A DNA stretch of 51,582 bases, taken from NCBI GenBank assembly GCA_015067895.1, contig SVLP01000015.1, positions 1 through 51,582 on the forward strand. The letters are read 5' to 3'. Shown one piece after another: positions 7,716-16,157 of this stretch. How positions within the stretch are numbered: the stretch's first letter is position 1; every line of letters starts with the position of its first letter. The DNA is from Oscillospiraceae bacterium (GTDB lineage: Bacteria > Bacillota_A > Clostridia > Oscillospirales > Oscillospiraceae). The position numbers and the translations under genes are program-made. The notes beneath the pieces were generated by a model. The model saw only the letters and a list, made by a program, of their open reading frames with translations. It was not told where the DNA came from and ran no database searches.

Positions 7716-8402
7716 TCAGACTTCGTACAGCGGCCTGGCGGGCCGGTAGGGCTGGGGCTTGTAGGTGACGGAGCCGATGGGCTTGCCCTCGACGCCGTAT
7801 TTGGGGTTGTAGCCGAAGAGGTTGATGTACTTCTCCAGGTCGGGCCGCTCGCGCTCCATCTGCTCCATCACCGCCACGGTGGCGATGACATCGTCGATGG
7901 CCCGGTGGGAGTTGACCACCTTGCCGCTGAGCCCATAGACCTCGATGGCGTTGCAGAGCTTGTGGGGATAGTCGTGGCGATCCCGGTAGACGGTCAGCAG
8001 GTCGAGCTTGTCCTTGCCCTTCAGAATTCGGGGGTCGCCGTCCCGCAGGAGCATGTAAAAGAGGAAGCTCAGATCAAAATGGGCGTTGTAGGCAAGGAGC
8101 AGGGTGTTGCCTGCGATGAGCTCCGCGATGTCCCGGCAGACCCGGGTCTTGGCCACGCCCTTCTCCCGCAAGTCCTGGGTGGTGATGCCGGTGAGCTGCT
8201 GGATCTTGGGGGGCACGAAGCCGCCGGGGCTCAAGGACACCAGCTGGTCATATTCCTGCACCACCTTGTGGGTGCCGTCGATCCGTTCCACCGCCACGGC
8301 GGAGAACTCGATGACCTCGTCCCGGCTGTAGTTCAGGCCGGTGGTCTCGGTGTCCAGGATCACCAGACGGTCGTACCGTTCAAAAAGCGTCTCAAATGCC
8401 AT
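7716..8402 (-). CDS. DEDDh 3'-5' exonuclease (DNA polymerase III epsilon-like)
   Basis: 228 residues. The DEDDh exonuclease motifs are all present: ILDTETTG (Asp17, Glu19), then NAHFDLSFLF, and HRAIDD near the C-terminal third, carrying the histidine and last aspartate. The family includes the proofreading subunit of DNA polymerase III and stand-alone nucleases; without a linked polymerase domain this is best called an epsilon-like exonuclease. Its ATG overlaps the stop of the upstream CYTH gene by one base (TAATG), so the two are translationally coupled. The C-terminal 40 residues, rich in Pro/Tyr, are outside the catalytic fold. Confidence 0.87.
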   Translation of the reverse strand: MAFETLFERYDRLVILDTETTGLNYSRDEVIEFSAVAVERIDGTHKVVQEYDQLVSLSPGGFVPPKIQQLTGITTQDLREKGVAKTRVCRDIAELIAGNTLLLAYNAHFDLSFLFYMLLRDGDPRILKGKDKLDLLTVYRDRHDYPHKLCNAIEVYGLSGKVVNSHRAIDDVIATVAVMEQMERERPDLEKYINLFGYNPKYGVEGKPIGSVTYKPQPYRPARPLYEV

Positions 8403-8983
8403 TATTTCTTAGCCCCCAGCTCCTTGGAGCGCTGGAACTTGGACTTGGTCTCGGTCTCCAGCTCATAGGCGGCGGCCAGCAGGTGGCCCATGACCTGGAC
8501 TTCCTCCCGGAAGCCCCGCTTCAGCTCGATCTCCAGCTCGGCGAAGGGCTCCTCCTTCTCGCCGTTGGTAAGCACACCCCGATCCAGGGCCAGCTCCGTC
8601 ACGGTGGAGCCTGCCGTGAACTTCCGGGCGGTGCGGGTGAACCGGGCGCCGCAGGTCTCCACCAGACCCCGCTCCACCAGCTGGTTCAGCGCATTGCTGC
8701 CCGTCAGCCGGGACAGGTGGGGGATGGCCTCGTGGATGTCCTCGCAGTTCCACTCGTATTCACTGCGGCCGTCGATGCCGGCGGGAGTCTTCAGGGTGCA
8801 GATGTGCTTGTCGCCCTCCCGGCGGTGGCGCAGCGTCCAGAAGAGCTTGGCCAGGTCGCCGCCGGGGGTGTCGTAGTAGGTGGTGGTCATTTCGGTGACG
8901 GTATAATCTCCGGGGAAGTCGGCCTGGATGCGATCCAGGACTTCTTCGGTGGCCCGGTATTTCAGTTCATATTCAACTGCCAT
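8402..8983 (-). CDS. CYTH domain protein (triphosphate tunnel metalloenzyme)
   Basis: 193 residues from the ATG at 8983, which follows GGAGGG. The diagnostic ExExK motif lies at the N-terminus (Glu4, Glu6, Lys8 in VEYELKY), followed by alternating basic and acidic beta-strands (TTYYDTPGG, LRHRREGDKHICTLKT, AELEIELKRG) that line the tunnel in this fold. Members hydrolyse inorganic triphosphate or thiamine triphosphate, or act as adenylate cyclases; the substrate cannot be chosen here. It is co-transcribed with the exonuclease gene through a one-base stop/start overlap. Confidence 0.87.
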   Translation of the reverse strand: MAVEYELKYRATEEVLDRIQADFPGDYTVTEMTTTYYDTPGGDLAKLFWTLRHRREGDKHICTLKTPAGIDGRSEYEWNCEDIHEAIPHLSRLTGSNALNQLVERGLVETCGARFTRTARKFTAGSTVTELALDRGVLTNGEKEEPFAELEIELKRGFREEVQVMGHLLAAAYELETETKSKFQRSKELGAKK

Positions 8984-9152
8984 GGCAGTCCCTCCAATGT
9001 ATCTAAGTAACGCGCATACACGGTCATTTTCATTATAACACGCACAGCTGCCCAAAGGCAAGATTATTCTTCGGCCTTTGGCGTTTCCGACAGCATTATT
9101 CCGGGGGAAGTGGTAGGATTTTTCGTGCACGGAAGGAATCCCACGACCCAGT

Positions 9153-9285
9153 GTAGGGAACGGTCATGACCGTTCCGGTCGATGATGGGCCCTCGATGGG
9201 CGCATCATCGACAATGGTTCGAATTCGCCGGAAGCTGTATGGTTTTCTGGCGCAGTACTGCGGAACGGTCATGACCGTTCCCTAC
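9153..9285. repeat. Family A palindromic element, copy A1
   Basis: 133 bp. It begins GTAGGGAACGGTCATGACC and ends with GGTCATGACCGTTCCCTAC; each end is itself a palindrome and the ends are inverted copies of one another. The interior contains the family core GAATTCGCCGG. It lies in the divergent gap between the CYTH gene and spoIIE, 65 bp before the spoIIE start. Confidence 0.93.
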
Positions 9286-9350
9286 ATCAGATGGTTCCAT
9301 TCCTGCGGACAGCCAAAACAAATTCACGAACAGGAAAGGCAGTGGTACAT

Positions 9351-11270
9351 ATGATGAAGCACATGACGAGGACGGCCCTGCGGCGGCGGTTGGGCAAGCT
9401 GATCGTGAGCCAGCCGGGGCGAGTTGCCGGTACGGCGGCGGGATGGTTCCTGGGGGGCTTTGCCCTGGCGGCGGCATCGGTGGAGCGCAGCTTCCAGCCG
9501 TTGGCGTTGGGACTGGTCTGCGCCTGCCGGGGAGGCTGGCGGGCGGCGGCGGCGGCAGCGGGCGGAGTCCTGGGCTACCTGTGGTTCTGGGGAACCGGGG
9601 CCTGGCAGGGGGTGTTCTGGATGCTGGGCGGGCTGGTCATCAGCCTGCTTCTGGGCGACCGGGGGATCAGCCAGCGGCAGGTGCTCATGCTCCCGGCCTG
9701 CGCTGCGGTGGTGGCGGCGGGCGGCGGGGTGCTGTTTTTGTTCCGGTATGGGGACGAGACGCCGGTGCCCATCTACCTGCTCCGGGTGGGGCTGGCCTTG
9801 GCCGCGACCCTGATCTTCCGGCTGTGGCTGGAGCGGCGGGGCAGCTGGGCCGACTGGCTGGCCCAGGGGCTGCTGGTGCTCTCTCTGGCCCAGATCACGG
9901 TGCTCGGAGTGAATCTGGGCCATATGGCCGCCGGGTATCTGGGAGCCCAGGGGGCACTGGCCTCCGCCGTGATGGCAGGACTGGGGCTGGATCTGGCCCA
10001 GACCCGGCCCATCGGTATGACCGGGGTGCTTTGTCTGGGCTTCTGCCTGCGGCTGATCCCGAACAGGCCCCGATGGCTGGACGCGGCGGCCCCCGCCATG
10101 GCCTATGTGCCGGTGATGGTGCTGTCGGGCCGGTTTGACCTGTCCCCGCTCCCCGGACTTCTGCTGGGCGGCGCGGTACGGCTCCTGCTGCCGGGCCTTG
10201 GGAAGCTGGAGCCCCGGCGCAGGCGCGGAGAGGCGGCGGTGGCCCAGCTACGGCTGGAGCAGATGGCTGCTGCCCTGCGGCACATGGAGCAGACCCTGCT
10301 GCTGACGGCTCCGGTGAAGCCCGACCGGGCGGCGGTGGCGGATCGGGCCCAGCGGGCGGCCTGCGACTTCTGCCCCGAGCGGCGGGGCTGCCGGGGACGG
10401 CTGGAGCCCCTGCCGGATAAGCTGCTGGAGCAGCCGGGCCTGAGCGAAGACGATCTTCCAAAGGGCTGCAAAAAGCCCAACCGGCTCCTCTACGAGCTCC
10501 GCCGGGGTCAGGAGCAGCTACGCCGGATGAAAGGCGACCGGCGTCGGCTGGAGAGCTACCAGTGCGCCGCCCGGGATCAGTACGCCTTCCTTGCCGACTT
10601 CCTGCAAAATCTCTCAGAGGAGCTGGGGTCGAAAAGGGACTATCGCCCGCCCCGCTTCACCCCCGAGGTGGCCCTGTCCTCCCGGAGCCACCGGGAGGAG
10701 AACGGCGACCAATGCGTCTGGTTCCCCGGCACGGGCAACGACTACTACATCCTCCTGTGCGACGGCATGGGCACCGGCACCGGTGCGGCCCACGAGAGCC
10801 GGGAGGCCGCTTCTGTGCTGAAACAAATGCTCCGGGCGGGCTTCCCGGCGGAGTACGCCCTGCGCAGCTTCAATTCCCTGGCGGTGCTGCGGGAGCTGGG
10901 GGGCTGCACCACGGTGGATCTGGTGCGCATCCAGCTGGACACGGGCCGGGGAACGATCTACAAATGGGGCGCCGCCAGCAGCTATCTGCTGAAAAACGGC
11001 CAGCTAAGAAAAATCGGGACAGCCTCTCCCCCGCCCGGCCTGAGCGTGTATGGCCGGGAAACGGTGGATCGGCTGTCCCTTGGAGGGGGAGAGGTGCTGA
11101 TTCTGCTCAGCGACGGCGCGGGAGAGGACATGCTCCTGCGCACGGCATGGACGGCTCCGGAGCCGTCGCCCGGGGAGATGGCGGCGGCGATCGTAGAGCA
11201 TGGCGCAAAGGAGGGGGACGACGCCACGGTGGCGGTGGTGCGGCTCCGTGCCTCCGACGCATCTGCATAA
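9351..11270 (+). CDS. spoIIE: Stage II sporulation protein E (SpoIIE), PP2C-type serine phosphatase
   Basis: 639 residues from the ATG at 9351 (AGGAAAGG upstream). SpoIIE dephosphorylates the anti-anti-sigma factor SpoIIAA to release sigma-F in the forespore and also acts at the polar septum. Residues about 30-300 are strongly hydrophobic with some ten membrane segments. A linker rich in Arg/Gln/Glu follows, with a Cys cluster (CDFCPERRGC). The C-terminal PP2C domain begins near 415 and shows the metal-binding LLCDGMGTG (Asp471) and LLSDGAGED (Asp588). It is shorter than the Bacillus protein (about 830 residues), mainly in the central region. It is monocistronic, convergent with the DUF421 gene. 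Confidence 0.93.
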   Translation: MMKHMTRTALRRRLGKLIVSQPGRVAGTAAGWFLGGFALAAASVERSFQPLALGLVCACRGGWRAAAAAAGGVLGYLWFWGTGAWQGVFWMLGGLVISLLLGDRGISQRQVLMLPACAAVVAAGGGVLFLFRYGDETPVPIYLLRVGLALAATLIFRLWLERRGSWADWLAQGLLVLSLAQITVLGVNLGHMAAGYLGAQGALASAVMAGLGLDLAQTRPIGMTGVLCLGFCLRLIPNRPRWLDAAAPAMAYVPVMVLSGRFDLSPLPGLLLGGAVRLLLPGLGKLEPRRRRGEAAVAQLRLEQMAAALRHMEQTLLLTAPVKPDRAAVADRAQRAACDFCPERRGCRGRLEPLPDKLLEQPGLSEDDLPKGCKKPNRLLYELRRGQEQLRRMKGDRRRLESYQCAARDQYAFLADFLQNLSEELGSKRDYRPPRFTPEVALSSRSHREENGDQCVWFPGTGNDYYILLCDGMGTGTGAAHESREAASVLKQMLRAGFPAEYALRSFNSLAVLRELGGCTTVDLVRIQLDTGRGTIYKWGAASSYLLKNGQLRKIGTASPPPGLSVYGRETVDRLSLGGGEVLILLSDGAGEDMLLRTAWTAPEPSPGEMAAAIVEHGAKEGDDATVAVVRLRASDASA

Positions 11271-11346
11271 TACCACGTTCTCCGCAAGAATGCTGTCGAA
11301 ACACAAGATGTGGGAGTCAAAAACAAGGATTTTCCACTAAATCTGG

Positions 11347-11976
11347 TTACTGCCGTGGAAATATGGCGATTTGGCCGGAATGGGTCAGGGTCATGAGCAG
11401 CACCTTCTCCGGTGTCAGCCCCTTGCCGTGGAGCTTCTTCCGGAGCCAATTTTCATCCCTGCCAAGAAGCGACAGATTCCCAGTCAATACCCGTCCGTCG
11501 GAGATGATCGTGTAGGGCAGCTCCTGCTTTTCCGGGGGCGTCGGGTAGGGAAAGACGGTGATGGAGCCGTTGGTCTCCAGGATGGCGAACTGCACCTTCT
11601 CGATGGCCAGCACCCCCTCCTCCCGGAGGTGGCCGCTGAGCTCGTCTAAGTTTACACGGGTCTTGCGCAGATTCTCCTCCAGCAGCCGTCCGTTTTCGAT
11701 GAGGATCACCGGCTTGCCGCAGAGGAGCCTCCTGGCCCGGATGCTCTTCAGACACAGCTGGGAGATCACCCGCTCGCAGACGAACACGATGCCCATGGGC
11801 ACCAGCCCGCCCCAGACCGGCATGTCCCAGTCCTCCAGGGGCACCGACGCCAGATTGGCGATGAGCATGGTCACCACGAATTCCGAGGGCTCCATCTGCC
11901 CCACCTGCCGCTTGCCCAAGAGCCGGATCACCACGATCAGGGCGAAATAGAAGAGCAATGTACGCGATACCACCAT
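11347..11976 (-). CDS. DUF421 (YetF-like) membrane protein
   Basis: 209 residues from the ATG at 11976, preceded by AAGGAGG. Three N-terminal hydrophobic segments (about 5-25, 35-55 and 60-80) contain the family pattern RLLGKRQVGQMEPSEFVVTMLIANLAS. A soluble C-terminal domain follows, with the KPVILIENGRL and NLDELSGHLREEGV signatures of DUF421. The YetF/YdfS branch is linked in Bacillus to spore properties, but its molecular function is unknown. It is a single gene; the 76-bp gap to spoIIE shows no clear terminator. Confidence 0.87.
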   Translation of the reverse strand: MVVSRTLLFYFALIVVIRLLGKRQVGQMEPSEFVVTMLIANLASVPLEDWDMPVWGGLVPMGIVFVCERVISQLCLKSIRARRLLCGKPVILIENGRLLEENLRKTRVNLDELSGHLREEGVLAIEKVQFAILETNGSITVFPYPTPPEKQELPYTIISDGRVLTGNLSLLGRDENWLRKKLHGKGLTPEKVLLMTLTHSGQIAIFPRQ

Positions 11977-12136
11977 AAGACCGCCTCCTTCCGGGCTAGT
12001 TTGTCCGGAATCGGAGACGGTCATTCCGTTTTGCTGACCCTGTGGCAAGGATTTCCAGATTGACCAACATTCCCCGGCGAAAAGCCGCTTCTTTTTGGTG
12101 AAACAGTCGTTTTATGCAAGGAAATAATCGTTTCCA

Positions 12137-12165
12137 TTGACAAAGCCCTTCCACCGGTGTATAGT
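12137..12165 (+). promoter_or_regulatory. Sigma-A promoter of the hexapeptide-repeat gene
   Basis: TTGACA (12137-12142), 17-bp spacer, TATAGT (12160-12165). It lies about 50 bp upstream of the start codon at 12216. Confidence 0.85.
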
Positions 12166-12215
12166 GTATCCGTCCAAGATTCTGCGGGCCCAGCCCGAAA
12201 AAGGAAGTGCATTTC

Positions 12216-12872
12216 ATGCTTAAGACCTGTGACCTTTACGATCTGACACACACCCTGGCTGCCGGTTATCTGGCAGCGTATGAATACCCCTGGCAGGCCC
12301 TGAAGGGCATCAAGGATCTGATCCTGACCCTGGGCCCGAGCCTGGGCGAGGACTACACCGAGGTCTCCCCCACCGTCTGGGTGCACAAGACCGCAACCGT
12401 CTTCCCCTCCGCTTACTTAGGCGCGCCCTGCATCATCGGCGCGGGCACCGAGGTGCGCCACTGCGCCTTCATCCGGGGCTCCGCCCTGGTGGGCGAGGGC
12501 TGCGTCGTGGGCAACTCCGTGGAGCTGAAGAACGTGATCCTCTTCGACGGCGTTCAGGTGCCCCACTATAATTATGTGGGCGACTCCATCCTGGGCCACA
12601 AATCCCACATGGGCGCAGGAAGCGTCACCTCCAACGTCAAGTCCGACAAGAGCCTGGTGGTGGTCAAGAACGGCGACGAAAAAATCGAGACCGGCCTGAA
12701 GAAGTTCGGCGCCATGCTGGGCGATTTCGTGGAGGTGGGCTGCAACAGCGTCCTCAACCCCGGCACCGTCATCGGCAGACATTCCAACGTCTACCCCACC
12801 AGCTGCGTCCGGGGCATGATCGATGAGGGATGCATCTGGAAGAACGACGGAACTGTCGTGGAAAAGCGATAA
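12216..12872 (+). CDS. Left-handed beta-helix (hexapeptide repeat) protein, GlmU C-terminal-like
   Basis: 218 residues. AAAAAGGAAG is spaced 9 bases from the ATG at 12216; a GTG three codons earlier is too close to that site. Residues about 55-210 show imperfect hexapeptide repeats (e.g. VWVHKTATVFPSAYLGAPC, IIGAGTEVRHCAFIRGSA), the hallmark of trimeric left-handed beta-helix acyl- or nucleotidyltransferases. The NYVGDSILGHKSHMGAGSV segment resembles the acetyltransferase half of GlmU. No nucleotidyltransferase domain is present. Lying before glmM, it may take part in UDP-GlcNAc or another cell-wall sugar pathway, but 340 bp of repeats separate the two. Confidence 0.82.
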   Translation: MLKTCDLYDLTHTLAAGYLAAYEYPWQALKGIKDLILTLGPSLGEDYTEVSPTVWVHKTATVFPSAYLGAPCIIGAGTEVRHCAFIRGSALVGEGCVVGNSVELKNVILFDGVQVPHYNYVGDSILGHKSHMGAGSVTSNVKSDKSLVVVKNGDEKIETGLKKFGAMLGDFVEVGCNSVLNPGTVIGRHSNVYPTSCVRGMIDEGCIWKNDGTVVEKR

Positions 12873-12883
12873 AAAACGCAGCC

Positions 12884-13185
12884 GTAGGGCGGGCGGCATC
12901 GCCCCCGCCGACCACGTTCGTCGAGTGACCAGGCCAATTCTGTGCAGCCATGTAACGAAACCATGTCATTGCGAGGCCGCAGGCCGCACCCCAGGGTGGC
13001 CTCTCTTGCCCCTTCGGGGCAATTCACCTTCTGGCAATCTCCTGGTACTGCGTTCAAATTCGTACAATTTACCAGGAGATTGCCACGCCTTCGGCTCGCA
13101 ATGACAGAGCTGGCTTGCAGTTGGTTCTTCTGGTTACGTGCACCAATCATCCAACTCGCTCGGCGGGGTCATGACCCCGCTCTAC
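12884..13185. repeat. Composite repeat: A-like outer element with a family B module inside (12965-13105)
   Basis: The outer ends are GTAGGGCGGGCGGCATCGCC (from 12884) and GGTCATGACCCCGCTCTAC (ending 13185). Inside lies a 141-bp family B element that starts GTCATTGCGAGGCC and ends CTCGCAATGAC, with internal arms GGCAATCTCCTGGTA and ACCAGGAGATTGCC. It fills the gap between the hexapeptide gene and glmM; no gene is present. Confidence 0.85.
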
Positions 13186-13211
13186 ATCCTATTTATAAGG
13201 AGTTTATCTAA

Positions 13212-14597
13212 ATGGGCAAATATTTCGGAACCGACGGCTTCCGCGGGGAAGCCAATGTGAATCTGACTGCGGATCACGCCTTTCGGGTGGGCCGCTTCCT
13301 GGGCTGGTATTTCACCCAGCTCCATCGCCGCAGCGGCAGGGACGGCCCCGCCCGCATCGTCATCGGCAAGGACACCCGCCGCTCCAGCTACATGTTTGAG
13401 TACACCCTGGTGGGCGGTCTGGTGGCCTCCGGCGCGGATGCCTACCTGCTCCATGTCACCACCACCCCCTCCGTGGCCTACGTTGCCCGGACGGAGGATT
13501 TCGACTGCGGCATCATGATCTCCGCCTCCCACAACCCCTACTACGACAACGGCATCAAGCTCATCAACAGCTTCGGCGAGAAGATGGACGAGAGCGTCAT
13601 CAATCTGATCGAGGCCTATCTCGACGGCGAGCTGGTGGCCTTCGGCAAGGAATGGGCGGAGCTGCCTCTGGCCCAGCGGGATCAGATCGGCCGCACCGTC
13701 GACCATGTCTCCGGCCGCAACCGCTACATCGGCCACCTGATCGGCATGGCCCAGTATTCCTTCAAGGGCAAGAAGGTGGGTCTCGACTGCGCCAACGGCT
13801 CCAGCTGGAACATCGCCAAATCCGTCTTCGACGCCCTGGGCGCCAAGACCTACGTCATCAACGCCGAGCCCAACGGCTACAACATCAATACCAACGCCGG
13901 CTCCACCCACATCGAGGGTCTGCGGGACTTCGTCCTGAAGAACGGTCTGGACGTGGGCTTCGCCTACGACGGCGATGCCGACCGGTGCCTGTGCGTGGAC
14001 GAGAAGGGCAACATCGTCACCGGCGACCACATCCTCTACATCTACGGCCGCTACATGAAGGAGCGGGGCAAGCTGCTGATGAACACCGTGGTCACCACCG
14101 TCATGAGCAATTTCGGCCTGTACAAGGCCTTCGATGAGCTGGGCATCGACTACGCCAAGACCGCCGTGGGCGACAAGTACGTCTACGAGTACATGATGAA
14201 CAACGGCTGCCGCATCGGCGGCGAGCAGTCCGGCCACATCATCTTCAGCAAGTACGCCTCCACCGGCGACGGCATCCTGACCAGCCTTAAGATCATGGAG
14301 GTCATGATGGCGAAGAAGAAGCCCCTGAGCGAGCTCCACGCCGATCTGACCATCTACCCCCAGGTGCTGAAGAACGTCCGGGTCACCGACAAGCGCCTGG
14401 CCCAGGATGACCCCGACGTCCAGGCCGCCGTCAGTGAAGTCGCCGCCAAGCTGGGCGACTCCGGCCGGATCCTGGTGCGCGAAAGCGGCACCGAGCCCCT
14501 GGTGCGGGTCATGGTCGAGGCCGAGACCGAGGAAGCATGCCAGGAATATGTGGACTACGTGGTGGCTGCCATCAAGCGCAAGGGCCACGCGGTATAA
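13212..14597 (+). CDS. glmM: Phosphoglucosamine mutase
   Basis: 461 residues, close to the usual 445-460. GlmM converts glucosamine-6-phosphate to glucosamine-1-phosphate for UDP-GlcNAc and peptidoglycan synthesis. All alpha-D-phosphohexomutase motifs are visible: FGTDGFRG at the N-terminus, the phosphoserine loop ISASHNP (Ser106), the Mg-binding DGDADR (253-258), the sugar-binding GGEQSGH, and the C-terminal phosphate-binding RESGTEPLVR. FGTDGFRG together with EQSGH points to GlmM or the closely related phosphomannomutase; the former is favoured. ATAAGGAG-like sequence precedes the ATG. A strong terminator follows. Confidence 0.88.
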   Translation: MGKYFGTDGFRGEANVNLTADHAFRVGRFLGWYFTQLHRRSGRDGPARIVIGKDTRRSSYMFEYTLVGGLVASGADAYLLHVTTTPSVAYVARTEDFDCGIMISASHNPYYDNGIKLINSFGEKMDESVINLIEAYLDGELVAFGKEWAELPLAQRDQIGRTVDHVSGRNRYIGHLIGMAQYSFKGKKVGLDCANGSSWNIAKSVFDALGAKTYVINAEPNGYNINTNAGSTHIEGLRDFVLKNGLDVGFAYDGDADRCLCVDEKGNIVTGDHILYIYGRYMKERGKLLMNTVVTTVMSNFGLYKAFDELGIDYAKTAVGDKYVYEYMMNNGCRIGGEQSGHIIFSKYASTGDGILTSLKIMEVMMAKKKPLSELHADLTIYPQVLKNVRVTDKRLAQDDPDVQAAVSEVAAKLGDSGRILVRESGTEPLVRVMVEAETEEACQEYVDYVVAAIKRKGHAV

Positions 14598-14605
14598 AAC
14601 CCTAT

Positions 14606-14632
14606 GCGGGACGCAAATGCGTCCCGCTTTTT
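14606..14632 (+). terminator. Intrinsic terminator of glmM
   Basis: GCGGGACGC (14606-14614), AAAT loop, GCGTCCCGC (14619-14627), followed by a T5 run, 9 bp after the stop codon. Confidence 0.92.
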
Positions 14633-14651
14633 CCATTTTTACCGCGCAACT

Positions 14652-14793
14652 GTAGGGAACGGCTACGGCCGTTCCGCAGTATGCACTTACGATATCGTAC
14701 GCTGTTGGGCGAAGTGGCAGGATATTACGAATTCGCCGTACATGGTTCCATATTGTCAGCTTTCACTGCGGAACGGTCATGACCGTTCCCTAC
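14652..14793. repeat. Family A palindromic element, copy A2
   Basis: 142 bp. The left end GTAGGGAACGGCTACGGCC and right end GGTCATGACCGTTCCCTAC are inverted; the interior carries GAATTCGCCG. Together with the terminator it occupies the glmM to membrane-protein gap. Confidence 0.92.
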
Positions 14794-14914
14794 GTTGGAT
14801 TGGTGCTAAATTTGAGATTCCCTCTGTTTGCAACACAAATTTCATATCTTAAGCGGTTGCGGCAGCCTTCAAAACATCGTATAATGTAGGAAACGAGCCG
14901 AAAGGAGCCGGGCC

Positions 14915-15859
14915 ATGACCAGTCTGTATTCCATCCTCCATTTCCTGGTGGACGGGGTCTGCGCCTGGGCCATGCTCGGGCGGTTCGCCGGGGATTACAC
15001 CGGCATCCTGATCTACAATTTCTGCGCCTTCGCCCTGCAATTTCCTCTGGGCGCGGTGCTGGATCAGGTCGGCGGGCGGAAAATGCCCCTGGCCTTCGCG
15101 GCGGCGGGCTGCGGTCTGACCCTGCTGGGGGCGGTGACCGGCCCGGCGGTGCTGGGTCTGGGCAACGCGGCGTTCCATGTGGGCGGCGGCGTGGATGTAA
15201 TCCGGGCCGACTGTCAGCGGGGACTCCGGGGACAGGCCCTGGGCATCTTCGTGGCTCCGGGAGCCATGGGGCTGTATCTGGGCACGCTGCTCGCCAGGGG
15301 CGGCGTTGGCTTTGTCCTGCTTCCGGCGGCGGTGCTGATGGCAGTGCTGCTGCTCCCCATCCGCAGTCCCGGGGAGATTTCCACAGCTCCCTCGCAAAAG
15401 CTGCCCATCCCCCTCGCTTTGAGCTGCTTTGCGGTGGTGGTTCTGCGCAGCCATGTGGGCATGGCGGTGGTCTTCCCCTGGAAGACCGGGTTCCTGGCCT
15501 TTGCCGCCGTATCGGCGGTGGTGCTGGGGAAGATGGCGGGCGGCGTCCTCGCGGCCCGATTCGGCGCGGGATGGGTGACCGTGCTTTCCCTGACCATCGC
15601 GGCGGCGGGCTTTGCCCTTGGCAGCATCCCGGCCTTTGGCCTTCTGGCTCTGCTGTGCTTCAACATGACCATGCCCCTGACCCTCTACGCCCTCTGGCGG
15701 CGGTTCCCGGAGTATCCCGGGGCATGCTTCGGCTGTCTGACCCTGGCGCTGTTTCTGGGATTTTTGCCCACCTATTTCGGCATCGATCTCCCGATCGGCG
15801 GCGTTCTGGGAAGTATCCTGTCCCTGCTCCTGCTGTGGAAGGCGGTGGACGATGCTTGA
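14915..15859 (+). CDS. Polytopic membrane protein, MFS-like, function unknown
   Basis: 314 residues, hydrophobic throughout, with about ten predicted membrane segments. The pattern LDQVGGRKMPLA after the second segment resembles the conserved loop of major facilitator transporters (D-x-x-G-R-K/R), and the halves around 1-150 and 165-314 look like two short bundles. It is shorter than a normal 12-helix MFS carrier (about 400). It overlaps the next gene by 8 bp and forms an operon with 15852-16145 and probably 16158-16943. Transport is inferred from topology only; no substrate is suggested. Confidence 0.7.
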   Translation: MTSLYSILHFLVDGVCAWAMLGRFAGDYTGILIYNFCAFALQFPLGAVLDQVGGRKMPLAFAAAGCGLTLLGAVTGPAVLGLGNAAFHVGGGVDVIRADCQRGLRGQALGIFVAPGAMGLYLGTLLARGGVGFVLLPAAVLMAVLLLPIRSPGEISTAPSQKLPIPLALSCFAVVVLRSHVGMAVVFPWKTGFLAFAAVSAVVLGKMAGGVLAARFGAGWVTVLSLTIAAAGFALGSIPAFGLLALLCFNMTMPLTLYALWRRFPEYPGACFGCLTLALFLGFLPTYFGIDLPIGGVLGSILSLLLLWKAVDDA

Positions 15860-16145
15860 GATCTTTTCCGTCAGCCTGCTGCTGACGCTGGCCATCGAGC
15901 TGCCCATCGCTTATCTTTGGGGTCTGCGGGGCCGGGAGCTGGTTACGGTGGCCGTGGCCAATGTGATGACCAACCCGCTGGCGGTGGCTCTGCACCTGTG
16001 GGGCATCCCCCAGCTGCCCATCGAGCTGGGCGTGGTGCTGGCTGAGGGCGCGGCCTATTCGCTTCATTTTGAGAAAAAACCTGTTTTGCTGGCGATCATC
16101 AGCAATGCCCTGTCCTGGGGCATCGGAATTCTGATACAACTGTGA
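15852..16145 (+). CDS. Small membrane protein of unknown function
   Basis: 97 residues with three predicted hydrophobic segments (about 4-22, 32-50 and 78-96). The acidic residues and prolines inside helices (IELPIAYLW, PIELGVVLAEGAAYSL) may be functional. Its ATG lies inside the last codons of the preceding gene (8-bp overlap), so the two proteins are probably made in fixed ratio and may form a complex. No domain family is recognised. Confidence 0.72.
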   Translation: MLEIFSVSLLLTLAIELPIAYLWGLRGRELVTVAVANVMTNPLAVALHLWGIPQLPIELGVVLAEGAAYSLHFEKKPVLLAIISNALSWGIGILIQL

Positions 16146-16157
16146 GGAGGAACCATC

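Noticed and set aside
11294..11300. Exact TGTCGAA Spo0A box
   Set aside because: It lies between two convergent gene ends with no promoter nearby, so it is most likely chance.
13182..14636. Very long open frames opposite glmM, dnaK, SLH genes and peptidase genes
   Set aside because: They are antisense frames produced by high-GC third positions, lack ribosome sites and lie fully over well-identified genes.
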